A stretch of DNA of 64,000 bases from JBBATK01 sp046297095 (GCA_046297095.1 JBKCNS010000040.1:183928-247927), one strand, 5' to 3'; positions 1-9,381 are shown, counted from the first letter of the stretch. Program-made: numbers and translations. The notes: a model not told the origin generated them from the sequence alone.

Positions 1-2
1 CG

Positions 3-818
3 CGTGAGCCGCTCTTCCCTTCCGACGAGATTTTTGGCATACTGCCATCGGATCACTCTAAACCCTACAGCACCTACCAACTCATTGCGCGCCTTGTGGA
101 CGCGTCGGAATTCGATGAGTACAAGGCGGATTATGGTAAGACCATTGTATGTGGTTATGCCCACATCGATGGCTGGGCTGTGGGCATAGTGGCTAATAAT
201 CGAGAGATTGTCCGCAATGGTAAAGGCGAGATGCAGGTGGGCGGAGTTATCTATTCAGACAGCGCGGACAAAGCTGCCCGCTTCATTATGAATTGCAATC
301 AGCGCGGCATTCCATTGGTGTTCTTGCAGGATGTGACCGGCTTTATGGTGGGCACCAGGGCCGAACAAGGCGGGATCATTAAAGACGGAGCAAAGCTTGT
401 AAATGCTGTTGCCAATTCCGTTGTGCCGAAGTTTACTTTTATCGTGGGCAATAGTTACGGAGCGGGTAATTACGCCATGTGCGGAAAGGCTTACGACCCC
501 CGATTGATTTACGCTTATCCATCGGCAAACATTGCAGTAATGGGAGGAGCACAAGCTTCCAAAACTTTGCTGACTATTCGCATGGCGGCATTGGAGCGCG
601 ACGGTAAAAAACTTGCACCCGACGAGCAGGCCAAAGCATTGCGCGACATTCAAGAAAAGTATGATTCCACCACCACCCCTTTGTATGCGGCCTCCAGGCT
701 GTGGGTGGATGGTATTATATCACCGGAGGACACGCGCTCGGTGATATCCAGAGGTTTGGCCATGGCTTCGCACAACCCCGAAATTCCTGAGTGGAAGTCC
801 GGTGTGTTTCAGGTGTGA
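3..818 (+). CDS. Acyl-CoA carboxylase carboxyltransferase (beta) subunit, C-terminal part
   Basis: The last 271 codons of a biotin-dependent carboxylase carboxyltransferase; the 5' end lies outside the window and the frame is open to the edge. The protein transfers CO2 from carboxybiotin to an acyl-CoA such as propionyl-, methylcrotonyl- or acetyl-CoA. Visible family features are GIPLVFLQDVTGFMVG, the glycine-rich oxyanion region GNSYGAGNYAMCGKAYDP and AVMGGAQASKTL, all typical of the C-terminal carboxyltransferase domain of PCCB/MCCB-type subunits. The substrate cannot be fixed from this half, although the ANIAVMGG segment and the small-subunit architecture resemble methylcrotonyl- and geranyl-CoA carboxylases. 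A biotin carrier protein gene lies 3.8 kb away on the opposite strand and could belong to the same enzyme. Confidence 0.9.
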   Translation, partial: REPLFPSDEIFGILPSDHSKPYSTYQLIARLVDASEFDEYKADYGKTIVCGYAHIDGWAVGIVANNREIVRNGKGEMQVGGVIYSDSADKAARFIMNCNQRGIPLVFLQDVTGFMVGTRAEQGGIIKDGAKLVNAVANSVVPKFTFIVGNSYGAGNYAMCGKAYDPRLIYAYPSANIAVMGGAQASKTLLTIRMAALERDGKKLAPDEQAKALRDIQEKYDSTTTPLYAASRLWVDGIISPEDTRSVISRGLAMASHNPEIPEWKSGVFQV

Positions 819-827
819 GAATTGAAC

Positions 828-848
828 GAGTGGTCTCTGATACCACTC
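828..848 (+). terminator. Weak hairpin after the carboxylase gene
   Basis: Perfect 7-bp stem GAGTGGT/ACCACTC around a 7-base loop, starting 9 bases after the carboxylase stop codon. The T-rich stretch (TTCTTTTTT) lies about 15 bases beyond the stem, so this is at best a weak intrinsic terminator or an mRNA 3'-end structure. Confidence 0.35.
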
Positions 849-909
849 ATCTCGCTCTTGGTTCTTTTTTACTTATCACGCTTTCTTTCATTGTGATACA
901 ATTGGGCTT

Positions 910-3219
910 ATGAATTCTACGAAGAAGACTTCGAATGTTTCGCTTGATGTGCAGCTGCCCGTATGGCTGCCATTCCTGTTGTTTGCCGTAGCAACCGCCT
1001 TCTTTTTTCGAGGACACCTTTTTGGCAATCTTTTCTTCTGGGATGATTTTGCTGAATATGTGTTTCCTGTTCGCGCGTTTGCAGCGCACCACATGGCACA
1101 AGGCAGCCTTCCCTTTTGGAATCCCTATACGTTTGGTGGAATGCCCTTCCTGGCCGACGTGCAAACGGCTGTGTTCTATCCCCCCAATTTGTTACTGGAC
1201 CTTATAGCAGGAGATGGCGAGTATCCCATCAAAGCGCTACAGGTAATGATCATTGTGCACTTTTTTATTGCGCAGTGCTCTATGTATTTGTTTGGACGCA
1301 AAGTGGGTATCTCGCAAGGCGGTTCAATCCTCGCAGCGATTGGCTACGGCTTCTCCAGCCCACTTGTGCTTCACGCGTTTCATCCCATGCAGGTAGAACA
1401 CCTCGCATGGTTTCCGCTGGTGGCAATGCTCGTGTATGCCGCGGTAACAGAGAAAAGTTTATTGCATGGCGTGATAGGTGGTTTGGTGTTAGGAATGGCC
1501 ATGCTTTCCGGCTCTCCGCAGATGACGCTATACATGGCCTTTGTGCTGGGTTGCATGATACTTTGGCTCAGCGTCAGTGATCTAGTACCGGGAGCTGCTA
1601 CCGGCTCTGCTAGCGGCACTGCCTCTGCCTCCGGTGTGATATCTAAACTTGCCACGGGCCTCTTGGTACCCATACTGGGTTTTGGCGTGTTCTGTGTGCA
1701 ATTTTTGCCGGTGCAGGAAATCGCGAAGCTCTCCGAGCGTGCCGAAATGACATACGAAAAAGCTACAGTGGGATCGTTGGAGCTAGGCCAGATTATCACA
1801 ACCACTGTACCCAAAGCATACGGAAGTATAAGTCCGGATGCCAAGAACAAAGCACCCTTCTTTTTGCACGAGCGTGATTACTACCTCTATTGGGATACCG
1901 CGTTTTTCTTTGGAGCAGTAACATTTTTACTTGGGCTTTTTGGAGCTATTCGTTCGTGGCGAACATCGTTGGGATTGTTTCTTATTGTTATGTCGGTGTT
2001 TGGTTTTTTGTTTGCGCTAGGCTCCAACGGATTTGTGTTTCCCCTCTTCTTCAAGCTACCATTCTTCAACGCTCTTCGGATTCCGGCGCGTATGATGTTT
2101 GTGGTTGGGTTTGCATTTTCGGTTCTTGCCGGTTTTGGTTTTGATGCACTCTTTACATCATCTAAGCTCAAGGGCAATAGTATGCCGCAATTGCTACTTG
2201 CTTTTGCCGTACCAGCACTACTAGCCGTGGGAGTGGCCGCCGGTGTGTTTGTGACAGCCCCTGCAGATGCCATTCAAACTGCAGTTCAAGGATACGGTAC
2301 CACAGCGTTGTTGATAGTGATCGGTACCGGCGTTATTGCTCTCTTAGCACAACGTTCGGTAATCTCTCCACTCGTGGCCCTTGCCTGCTTTGCCGCTCTC
2401 AGCTACAGCGACCTGATCATTGCCAACGGAGACTTCAATGCAGGCAAGGCCAATCCAGTTAAAGAAGCACAGTCGTTGTTTCCGCAGTCCTTACAATCGG
2501 TGCTTCTTCCCTCTTTGCCGGATTCTGCGTTCCGAGTATCCATGCGGGCTCCGGGTGTGATTGCCTTGAAGCGTAATCAGGGCATGATCGACAAGGTGAT
2601 GCTCTACGAGGGGTACAATCAGCTGCTCTTGGCTAAAAGACATCCTGCAATAACAGATATCAAGACCATGCTTGACGTGCTTGGTGTGAAGTATGAAATC
2701 AGTACCGATCCTGCTACCGGAGGTGCCGGTTTTATGCGTCGTCCGGACTGTTACCCCAATGCTTGGATGACCTATGCTACTCGCCAGGCCACAGAACAGA
2801 CAATGAAGACTGTGATGAACGATGCCATTAACTTCCGCACCACTACCGTGGTAGAAGATAGCGGCGTTCAATTCGACGGTAAGGCCTATGATTCCACTGC
2901 GCGAGTTACGTGTACCGAATACAAAGACAATTCGCTTCGGTATACAGTGACGAGTTCACAGCCCGGCGTAGCCGTTTTCAACGAGATCTGGTATCCGTCG
3001 TGGGCGGTTTGGATAGACGGTAAGCAAGCCACCCCATTACGTGTGAACACCTGTCAGCGCGGTGTGGTGGTGCCCGCAGGCACACACACAGTGGAGTGGA
3101 GATTTGTGTCAGAGAGTTTTCAAAACGGGTTTCGTATCAGTTTAGGCACGTTGGTTTTTGCCATTGCGCTTCTTGTTGTGCATCAATACAATCAACGACG
3201 AATGGCGCGAGCTGCGTAG
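910..3219 (+). CDS. YfhO-like multi-pass membrane protein
   Basis: 769-residue integral membrane protein of the YfhO type, a GT-C-like family linked to glycosylation of cell-wall or lipid acceptors. The N-terminal part has a hydrophobic helix (residues 15-35) followed by the family-like extracytoplasmic stretch WDDFAEYVFP ... PFWNPYTFGGMPFLAD, with acidic residues where GT-C enzymes carry their catalytic Asp. About a dozen hydrophobic segments follow up to residue 530, then a soluble region of about 200 residues, ending in one more membrane helix (about 740-760) and a basic tail. The Asp-Asp pair near residue 42 fits a lipid-linked sugar transferase, but the donor and acceptor are unknown. 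It stands alone between the carboxylase and a HAD phosphatase gene. Confidence 0.75.
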   Translation: MNSTKKTSNVSLDVQLPVWLPFLLFAVATAFFFRGHLFGNLFFWDDFAEYVFPVRAFAAHHMAQGSLPFWNPYTFGGMPFLADVQTAVFYPPNLLLDLIAGDGEYPIKALQVMIIVHFFIAQCSMYLFGRKVGISQGGSILAAIGYGFSSPLVLHAFHPMQVEHLAWFPLVAMLVYAAVTEKSLLHGVIGGLVLGMAMLSGSPQMTLYMAFVLGCMILWLSVSDLVPGAATGSASGTASASGVISKLATGLLVPILGFGVFCVQFLPVQEIAKLSERAEMTYEKATVGSLELGQIITTTVPKAYGSISPDAKNKAPFFLHERDYYLYWDTAFFFGAVTFLLGLFGAIRSWRTSLGLFLIVMSVFGFLFALGSNGFVFPLFFKLPFFNALRIPARMMFVVGFAFSVLAGFGFDALFTSSKLKGNSMPQLLLAFAVPALLAVGVAAGVFVTAPADAIQTAVQGYGTTALLIVIGTGVIALLAQRSVISPLVALACFAALSYSDLIIANGDFNAGKANPVKEAQSLFPQSLQSVLLPSLPDSAFRVSMRAPGVIALKRNQGMIDKVMLYEGYNQLLLAKRHPAITDIKTMLDVLGVKYEISTDPATGGAGFMRRPDCYPNAWMTYATRQATEQTMKTVMNDAINFRTTTVVEDSGVQFDGKAYDSTARVTCTEYKDNSLRYTVTSSQPGVAVFNEIWYPSWAVWIDGKQATPLRVNTCQRGVVVPAGTHTVEWRFVSESFQNGFRISLGTLVFAIALLVVHQYNQRRMARAA

Positions 3220-3272
3220 TTGGTGTACCTGATTGTTCACTTTTTCACATTCTGTTTTTACAGGGCTACCCT

Positions 3273-3956
3273 ATGATTCGTGCAGTCGTTTTCGATCTAG
3301 ATAACACGTTAGTGGACTTTATGGCCATGAAGCGCCAGGCAGTGGACGCTGCCATCACGGCTATGATTGATGCCGGTCTCGATCTGACCTTCGATAAGAT
3401 CCGCTCACATATCGACGACATCTACCGTGAGCAAGGCATTGAGTACCAGCGCGTGTTTGATCAGCTCCTGCAGGAGAGTTTAGGGCATGTGGACAACAGA
3501 ATTTTATCCTCTGGAATCATTGCATATCGCCGAGCCCGAGAGGCCGCTCTGCGCCCATATCCGCACGTCACGGCAACATTGATGCAACTGGTAAAGAACG
3601 GCGTTCGTCTGGCAGTGGTATCGGATGCGCCTGCCCGGGAAGCATGGCTGCGACTGTGCTACATGAATCTGCATCACATTTTCGACGTAGTTGTAACCTA
3701 CGATGATACCGGCGAGCGTAAACCAAGCCCAAAGCCCTTTCTGTTGGCTTTGCAACAATTACACGTACAGCCATCCGAAGCAGTGATGATCGGCGATTGG
3801 GCTGAGCGCGACATGGTGGGAGCAAAGAATGTTGGTATGTACACGGCTTTTGCCAAGTACGGCGACTCGTTTGGCAATCAGAATGTTACTGCCGATCACA
3901 TACTCTCCGACATCAGCGACATACTCCGCTTTGTTGAACAACATAACAAAGTATAA
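3273..3956 (+). CDS. HAD-superfamily hydrolase (phosphatase-like)
   Basis: 227-residue haloacid dehalogenase-like hydrolase. Motif I is FDLDNTLVDF at the extreme N-terminus (Asp nucleophile and acid/base Asp), motif II is VVSDAPAR, motif III the Lys in GERKPSPKPF, and motif IV MIGDWAERDMVGAKN. A helical cap of about 80 residues sits between motifs I and II, as in subclass I phosphoglycolate phosphatase and pyrophosphatase PpaX relatives. The ATG at 3273 was chosen because it puts motif I eight residues from the start; the longer open frame upstream overlaps the preceding gene and has no domain. The substrate is unknown. It precedes the deformylase gene by 59 bases and may be cotranscribed with it. 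Confidence 0.85.
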   Translation: MIRAVVFDLDNTLVDFMAMKRQAVDAAITAMIDAGLDLTFDKIRSHIDDIYREQGIEYQRVFDQLLQESLGHVDNRILSSGIIAYRRAREAALRPYPHVTATLMQLVKNGVRLAVVSDAPAREAWLRLCYMNLHHIFDVVVTYDDTGERKPSPKPFLLALQQLHVQPSEAVMIGDWAERDMVGAKNVGMYTAFAKYGDSFGNQNVTADHILSDISDILRFVEQHNKV

Positions 3957-4015
3957 TGCGTCAGTTTTCAAAAACCGCTATTCACTACCGTTAACGAAAT
4001 CACTTTCTTGCTATC

Positions 4016-4567
4016 ATGATTCTGCCCGTATACGTGTACAATCATCCGGTGTTGCGAAACGAAGCAACACCTGTAGAGGATATGACCGATGAGCTCAAGA
4101 GCTTCATTGAGAATATGTTCGAGACCATGCGTCATGCAGATGGTATTGGCTTGGCCGCCAATCAGGTGGGATCGCATCATTCCGTCTGCATTATGGACCT
4201 ATCCGACACCGAAGCCGGAGCCGGACAGCGCCCTATTACCATGATCAACCCGGTTATCGAGGCGTACTCAGACGAGGAAAATGAGATTGAAGAAGGGTGT
4301 TTGAGCTTACCCACCTTTCGTGATATCGTTGTGCGCCCCCAAGGAATACAAGTGCGATACACGGATGAGCAGATGAGAGAGAAGGTACTGGAAGCCGACG
4401 GCTTGCTTGCTCGAGTTATTCAACACGAGGTAGACCACTTACGTGGTGTGTACTTTTTTGAGAGACTCTCGCCGGTGAAACGCGCGTTGAGCAAAAGCAA
4501 ACTTCGCCGTATCGAGCGGGGACAAATTCTACCCGACTATGAGATAGTGACCGCCGGCAAAGAGTAG
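4016..4567 (+). CDS. def: Peptide deformylase
   Basis: 183-residue metal-dependent deformylase that removes the formyl group from the N-terminal methionine of new proteins in the cytosol. All three signature motifs are present: motif 1 GIGLAANQVG, motif 2 EEGCLSLP (Cys metal ligand) and motif 3 QHEVDHLRG (two His ligands and the catalytic Glu). The length and the early PVYVYNHPVLR segment are typical for the family. It is not next to methionyl-tRNA formyltransferase (fmt), its common partner elsewhere. The 80 bases after it, before the convergent biotin carrier gene, contain only a short 6-bp hairpin without a T run. Confidence 0.97.
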   Translation: MILPVYVYNHPVLRNEATPVEDMTDELKSFIENMFETMRHADGIGLAANQVGSHHSVCIMDLSDTEAGAGQRPITMINPVIEAYSDEENEIEEGCLSLPTFRDIVVRPQGIQVRYTDEQMREKVLEADGLLARVIQHEVDHLRGVYFFERLSPVKRALSKSKLRRIERGQILPDYEIVTAGKE

Positions 4568-4647
4568 TGTGGGATCCATGATGCCGATGACATCATTCCC
4601 GTAGTTGTCTTGCGTTTGTCTTGTTTAAGCTTTGCGCTTCTACTGCA

Positions 4648-5202
4648 TCACTCTTGCGCGGTGTCGATCACACACAGCACTACGCCTTTTTCAACAGCAG
4701 TACCCTGTGCAGCACTGATCTCTACTACCGTTCCGGCTGCGGTGGATTTTATAACGTTCTCCATTTTCATTGCTTCCAGAACCAACAGGTTCTCGCCTTT
4801 GCGAACGGCTTGTCCCACCTGGACGTTGCAACTCTTCAGCAAGCCCGGCATAGGGGCTTTGATTACAAGTTTAGTGCTCGATGCTTTCGAACCTGCACGA
4901 ACTATTGCATACCATGCAGCATAGGATTCATCGCTTACCTGCAGCGAATACATGTAGCCTTGCATCGATATCGTCACGGTACCCTTGTTCAAACGCGCGA
5001 CCGCCGGGACAGTTATGGTTCCAATTGTCACATCAACCACATTCGGTTCGTTGGCACGAGGACTAACTACGTACGTATCGCCCTGCACGAGCATGGTACT
5101 TCCGTTTGCAGTTTCCACACGAACGGGCTGTGATTCCCATTCGGCTGTTACACTATAGGGATGGGTATGAACGGCTACCGGATCTTGATTTGATGTACTC
5201 AT
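4648..5202 (-). CDS. Biotin carboxyl carrier protein of an acyl-CoA carboxylase
   Basis: 184-residue protein whose last 75 residues form a biotinyl domain. The biotin-accepting lysine is in VLEAMKMEN, and the domain starts with KAPMPGLLKSCNV, the PMPG hallmark of acyl-CoA and pyruvate carboxylases. The N-terminal 100 residues are a beta-rich segment resembling the region between biotin carboxylase and biotinyl domains in fused alpha subunits. It would carry CO2 from a separate biotin carboxylase to the carboxyltransferase; the truncated beta subunit at the start of the window is a plausible partner. No biotin carboxylase is in the window. A methylmalonyl-CoA or oxaloacetate decarboxylase gamma subunit is an alternative role. 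Confidence 0.88.
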   Translation of the reverse strand: MSTSNQDPVAVHTHPYSVTAEWESQPVRVETANGSTMLVQGDTYVVSPRANEPNVVDVTIGTITVPAVARLNKGTVTISMQGYMYSLQVSDESYAAWYAIVRAGSKASSTKLVIKAPMPGLLKSCNVQVGQAVRKGENLLVLEAMKMENVIKSTAAGTVVEISAAQGTAVEKGVVLCVIDTAQE

Positions 5203-5255
5203 TGTTTTGCTTGTTTATACTAGACCTAACGAAACGGCTCAACTGCAATTCACTG

Positions 5256-5301
5256 CACTGCACTACACTGTACTCAACTTCACTGCACTACACTGTACTC
5301 A
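5256..5301. repeat. Two 21-bp direct repeats, period 25 bp
   Basis: An identical 21-base unit occurs at 5256-5276 and 5281-5301, separated by ACTT, inside a CACTG/CACTA-rich stretch. It lies in the gap between the glycosyltransferase stop codon (5310) and the start of the biotin carrier gene (5202), both on the minus strand. Function unknown; slippage or a regulatory leader are both possible. Confidence 0.7.
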
Positions 5302-5309
5302 GATTCATC

Positions 5310-6017
5310 TCAACCTCGGTGCAGAGCTCTGATGCGAAACACCTCTATCAGAGTCTTTATAGAATCCTTTACCGGATTGAGTCTGGACCGTTCGTCGTTG
5401 TACCAATCCACCGGTACTTGAGCGATCTTCATCTTCATGCGCTTAGCTAAAAACAAAAGCTCTGCATCAAAGCCAAAGCCGTCTATTTTCATCACAGTGA
5501 AGAGTGCGTCTGTTGCTGCAGCCGTTAGACCTTTAAATCCGCACTGCGTGTCTTCGATTCCCGAAAACAGCACCGCGCTGATCACCTTATTACCCGCCAT
5601 GCCAATAAGCTCTCTATACCATGGTTGATGGATCTTCAAGCTAGCCGGATCTAAACGCCGGCTGCCAATACACACATCCGCTCCCTGATGCAATGAATCC
5701 AACACTTTGGGCAATTCGGTGATCGGCGTTGAAAAATCCGCATCGGTAAACACTCGAAAATCTCCCTGCGCAGCCAACATCCCGGCGCGCACGGCAGCGC
5801 CCTTGCCACGGTTTGAGCCAAGTTCAATTATACCGACATGCGGCGCATAATGCTTGACCACACGCACCGTATCGTCAGAGGATCCATCGTCCACCACAAG
5901 AAGCTCCCATGAGTATTCCCTGCTTTGCAGGTACTGCAATGCCTTATCTAACGAGGAAGATATTCGTTCCGCCTCGTTGAATGCAGGGATGACTATGGAA
6001 ACATGTGGTTTGCTCAT
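5310..6017 (-). CDS. GT2 glycosyltransferase, dolichyl-phosphate glucose/mannose synthase type
   Basis: 235-residue family 2 glycosyltransferase. The fold is seen in VSIVIPAFNEAERI at the start, ELLVVDDGSSDDT with the nucleotide-binding Asp, GSNRGKGAAVRAGM, the DXD-type FTDADFSTP and the later DTQCGFKGL. This arrangement matches ALG5/DPM1-like enzymes that move glucose or mannose from a nucleotide sugar to polyprenyl phosphate at the inner face of the membrane. There is no membrane anchor, so it is probably peripheral. The lipid-linked sugar could feed the GT-C enzymes in this window, the DUF2723 protein next door (6076-9144) and the YfhO-like protein at 910; that link is inference from proximity. 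Confidence 0.88.
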   Translation of the reverse strand: MSKPHVSIVIPAFNEAERISSSLDKALQYLQSREYSWELLVVDDGSSDDTVRVVKHYAPHVGIIELGSNRGKGAAVRAGMLAAQGDFRVFTDADFSTPITELPKVLDSLHQGADVCIGSRRLDPASLKIHQPWYRELIGMAGNKVISAVLFSGIEDTQCGFKGLTAAATDALFTVMKIDGFGFDAELLFLAKRMKMKIAQVPVDWYNDERSRLNPVKDSIKTLIEVFRIRALHRG

Positions 6018-6022
6018 AACTA

Positions 6023-6057
6023 AAAAAGGCGACGTTGGTATGCAGCATCGCCTTTTT
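6023..6057 (-). terminator. Intrinsic terminator of the DUF2723 gene
   Basis: A 10-bp perfect stem AAAAAGGCGA/TCGCCTTTTT with a 15-base loop, immediately downstream (on the minus strand) of the DUF2723 stop codon. The T tract is part of the 3' arm; the A-rich 5' arm would let it work in both directions. Confidence 0.8.
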
Positions 6058-6075
6058 AACGTAGCATTATCTCTC

Positions 6076-9000
6076 TTACATCACCGGGACGGGAGGAGCG
6101 GCTGTTTCGCCAATACGAATGCGAAGATCAGCTTCAAATTTCATCGCTTCCTGTGCCAATCCGTAGCCTCCGGCCGGATTCGATACGTATACCTGAATCA
6201 AGGCACGAATTGCATTGAGCGCTTCTCGAACTTGACCTTTAGAAGCTAACAATCGCGCCTGCATTGCATCCTTGCGGAACTGCGCGCGGGGGTTGTCACC
6301 CTGACGCTGGATGAAACTTTGCAGAGCTTCATTGGCACCAGTTGCATCTCCCATCAACACATAGGAATCACAAAGAAACATAGCGGGATCGTACTCGGGG
6401 CGCGTTGCACCGTTCTCGAATTCGGCAAGAGCCGGCTTATCCAGAATAGCTTTGGTTCTCTCAGCACACAAGCCGGCAAACTGTTTTGCTTTCTCCATCT
6501 GTCCGCACATTGCATAGAACTCAGCAACGTTCAAAAGATCGATAAAGCTCATCGGGAATTGCTTTGGCGAAATCAACGATGTCAGTTTGTCCAATACGGC
6601 TGCTGCCTTCTTGGTATCACGCTTCTCTTGAAGCAGATAATTGGCATACTGCATGTAGATACGGCGATAACTATCCAGGTAGTTACGATGATGCTCATCA
6701 TAGTACACGGGAGAATCGTTCATGTTACGAAGTTTGAAACCGTAATGCGGTTCCTTATAAAACACATCGTCCGGCAATGTGCTCATGAGGCACTGCTCCA
6801 TGATCTTCTCGTTGACGGCAATACCGGTGCTACCGGAACGCTGAGGAACCGGACACACTCTGTACGCCATGCCTTCCAGTCGAACAAACTCAGAAAGTCC
6901 CACAAAGGTCTCGGAGCCAGGGTAGCCGGCCGTTGTTGAGAAATAAATAGGTCTATCGAACTGCGTAGTGCGAAGAATATCAAGTATCAACTTGTCTTGG
7001 ACCTTGTTCAGGAACATGGGCTTGCCGCTGATCTCGCCGTAACGGCCACCGGAGAACACGAACTCCATAGCTCCACGTTGAATTACCTGAGGATCCGTGG
7101 TAAACTTGGCAAGTATTTCCGGCTTTACCGGAATCATTACCTGCTTGGCTTCCTGCAACTCATAACTCAATGCCTTGTCGCTGTTCTCGTCCACACGCAA
7201 GGATTCATCGCTGAACGATAAGGGGATTTTCTTAGCGCCCCAAGGTTCCTGATTCTTCAGTTGATCTACATACCAAAGAGTGTTACCCAGGCTGAGATTC
7301 ACCACACGTATATCGCGGCGAACGCCGTCTACATCCTGCAAATACCACACAGGGAATGTGTCGTTATCGCCATTGGTAAAGAGTATCGCATCCTTCTCAC
7401 AACTTTGAAGAATGTTGTAGGAATAGTCGAAGGGTAAATAATTGCCCGCGCGACTATGCATCTTCCATCCGCCTATAGCCATATTCATAGGCACTAGAGC
7501 AATGGAAGCCAGCACCACCGTTCCGGTCATGCCAACGGAAGAAAACTTCTCTTTCATGTACTCGATTAGCGCATATACGCCCAAACCGATCCACATGCAC
7601 CACACCATAAATGATCCGGCATAGAAGTAATCACGCTCCCTGGGTTGCGGCTCCTGTTGGTTCTGCGCCAAGGCTGCAAAGGCACCCATCATAAGGAACA
7701 TCACAAGAAACACCCAGGCCATTCTTCGGTCGGTTTTGAAATGGAAGAACAACCCTATCAATCCAAAAATCAATGGTAGTGCAAAAAACCTGATCGGGAA
7801 AATTTCCTTGAAACCGGAGTTGAAATTTCTAATATCGGCCTCTGCTCTGCTAAACAATGCGTAATCACTGTCCTGCAAATCACTGGAACGGCCAACAAAG
7901 TTCCATAGGAAGTATCGCAAGTACATGTGGTACAATTGATACCGAAGCAGATAGTTGATTTCGCCCGACATATTCAGCTTCGTGATTTTCGGAATAGTGA
8001 TCTCACGACCATCTTTGCGCGTCACCGGTACTTCCGTGGCTTCGAACCACTTTCCATACTTCTTGTAATTCTGAATCTTCTGTGCATCGCGCGTTTCGTA
8101 GCGGCGAGGTAAGAGCAGCGGCGCTTGTCCGTATTGCTCACGACCAATGTACGACAACAACGTAGCAAATGTCTTTGGAGAATTTTCGTTCATGGGAGAG
8201 TCGGACTGCGCTCTTAGTAGCAGATGCGCGTAGGTTGTATATCCCATGAGCATCAAAACAAAAGCGCTCGCCAACAGGCTGAGTACTTTCTTCTTTTCTC
8301 GAATGCCATAAACCACACCCACAATACCTGCAACAGCGACGAGTACCGCCAACACGCGTACCCATGTTTCGTCTTGTACCATGTATTCCAGGATCTCATT
8401 GCGCATCGGCAGGTTGCCCGCCATCATAGTAGGCATCCAGATAAGAACGAACTTGTACACAATGAAAAAGAAGACAAACGCTATACCGGTAGCAACCAAA
8501 AAGGTGTTTCGTGTAACGGCGTATTTGCGATAAAAAACAAGGTACACAATCGAGAAAACTCCAAGCAGTGCCAGCAAGTGCACACCGATCGAGAGTCCGA
8601 GCAAATAGGCAATGGCAAGCAGATAGCGTTCATGTCCGGCATTGTCTGCTTCCTCCCACCAGCGCATCATTAGGTACACCATCACCTGCACAAACAACGA
8701 AGACGCTGCATACACCTCGCTCTCAACCGCATTGAACCAGAATGTATCGCTAAAGGTAAAAGCAAGTGCACCCACGAAGGCCGAGCCGTATACAGCAAGT
8801 GAATCCGACAGATTCTCAACTTCCTTCTTGCGAAAAGCGTTAATCACCATTACGGTAATCAAATACAACAACCATACTGTTGCCGCACTCGAGGTGACCG
8901 ACAACCAATTGACACGAAAACCGCTGTCGTCGGCATTACCGAAGGGTAGTAAATGGAACAGCTTTCCAAGCATCAAAAACAAGGGAGCACCCGGTGGGTG

Positions 9001-9144
9001 AGGTACTTGCTGATGTACTGCTGCTGCGGTAAACTCACCGCAGTCCCAAAAAGGAACCGTAGGCTGAACCGTTAATCCATAGGTAATCAGCGCTGCCAGA
9101 AACGCTAAAGCAGCAAAAACTCGATGAAGATTCTTCGGTGTCAT
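6076..9144 (-). CDS. DUF2723 membrane protein, probable protein O-glycosyltransferase (GT-C)
   Basis: 1022-residue protein with about a dozen N-terminal membrane helices and a soluble C-terminal half. The DUF2723 hallmark is near the N-terminus: TVPFWDCGEFTAAA followed by VPHPPGAPLFLM. Human TMEM260, an O-mannosyltransferase, belongs to this family, and the acidic Asp-Glu in the first extracytoplasmic loop is the presumed catalytic site. Residues around 605-625 (LFTNGDNDTFPVWYLQDV) are also typical. The last 200 residues are helical and TPR-like. I chose the ATG at 9144; the frame runs 23 codons further upstream, but that extension has no family similarity. Likely role: glycosylation of exported proteins in the periplasm. 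Confidence 0.88.
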   Translation of the reverse strand: MTPKNLHRVFAALAFLAALITYGLTVQPTVPFWDCGEFTAAAVHQQVPHPPGAPLFLMLGKLFHLLPFGNADDSGFRVNWLSVTSSAATVWLLYLITVMVINAFRKKEVENLSDSLAVYGSAFVGALAFTFSDTFWFNAVESEVYAASSLFVQVMVYLMMRWWEEADNAGHERYLLAIAYLLGLSIGVHLLALLGVFSIVYLVFYRKYAVTRNTFLVATGIAFVFFFIVYKFVLIWMPTMMAGNLPMRNEILEYMVQDETWVRVLAVLVAVAGIVGVVYGIREKKKVLSLLASAFVLMLMGYTTYAHLLLRAQSDSPMNENSPKTFATLLSYIGREQYGQAPLLLPRRYETRDAQKIQNYKKYGKWFEATEVPVTRKDGREITIPKITKLNMSGEINYLLRYQLYHMYLRYFLWNFVGRSSDLQDSDYALFSRAEADIRNFNSGFKEIFPIRFFALPLIFGLIGLFFHFKTDRRMAWVFLVMFLMMGAFAALAQNQQEPQPRERDYFYAGSFMVWCMWIGLGVYALIEYMKEKFSSVGMTGTVVLASIALVPMNMAIGGWKMHSRAGNYLPFDYSYNILQSCEKDAILFTNGDNDTFPVWYLQDVDGVRRDIRVVNLSLGNTLWYVDQLKNQEPWGAKKIPLSFSDESLRVDENSDKALSYELQEAKQVMIPVKPEILAKFTTDPQVIQRGAMEFVFSGGRYGEISGKPMFLNKVQDKLILDILRTTQFDRPIYFSTTAGYPGSETFVGLSEFVRLEGMAYRVCPVPQRSGSTGIAVNEKIMEQCLMSTLPDDVFYKEPHYGFKLRNMNDSPVYYDEHHRNYLDSYRRIYMQYANYLLQEKRDTKKAAAVLDKLTSLISPKQFPMSFIDLLNVAEFYAMCGQMEKAKQFAGLCAERTKAILDKPALAEFENGATRPEYDPAMFLCDSYVLMGDATGANEALQSFIQRQGDNPRAQFRKDAMQARLLASKGQVREALNAIRALIQVYVSNPAGGYGLAQEAMKFEADLRIRIGETAAPPVPVM

Positions 9145-9381
9145 ACAAGAAAACGTATGTGATGAGAACACGATAATACTATTGCGCAATCTACGAAATA
9201 GCGGGCATTGCACTTGGACTGTGAGGTGTTAAAAACACCAAAGCAAAAAGAGCTTTCGCAGCGATCCATGAATCTGCAAATGACTATCGAAAAGAATCGC
9301 GAGCATCAAGGTTCGTAACAGAGGTGGTGAATACATGTTCCTTGCAAACTGAATACTTCCGAAGGCTGTATTTTGCAGCGC

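Noticed and set aside
255..653. 132-codon open frame on the minus strand
   Set aside because: Lies entirely antisense to the carboxyltransferase gene, whose protein motifs are unmistakable; no recognisable domain.
3096..3272. N-terminal extension of the HAD hydrolase frame
   Set aside because: It overlaps the end of the YfhO-like gene and the HAD catalytic motif begins directly at the ATG at 3273.
4568..4647. Hairpin ATGATG-CCGATGA-CATCAT between def and the biotin carrier gene
   Set aside because: Only 6 bp and no T run on either strand; not supportable as a terminator.
5240..5305. CRISPR array suggested by the repeats
   Set aside because: Only two units with a 4-base spacer, no cas genes in the window; simple tandem repeat.
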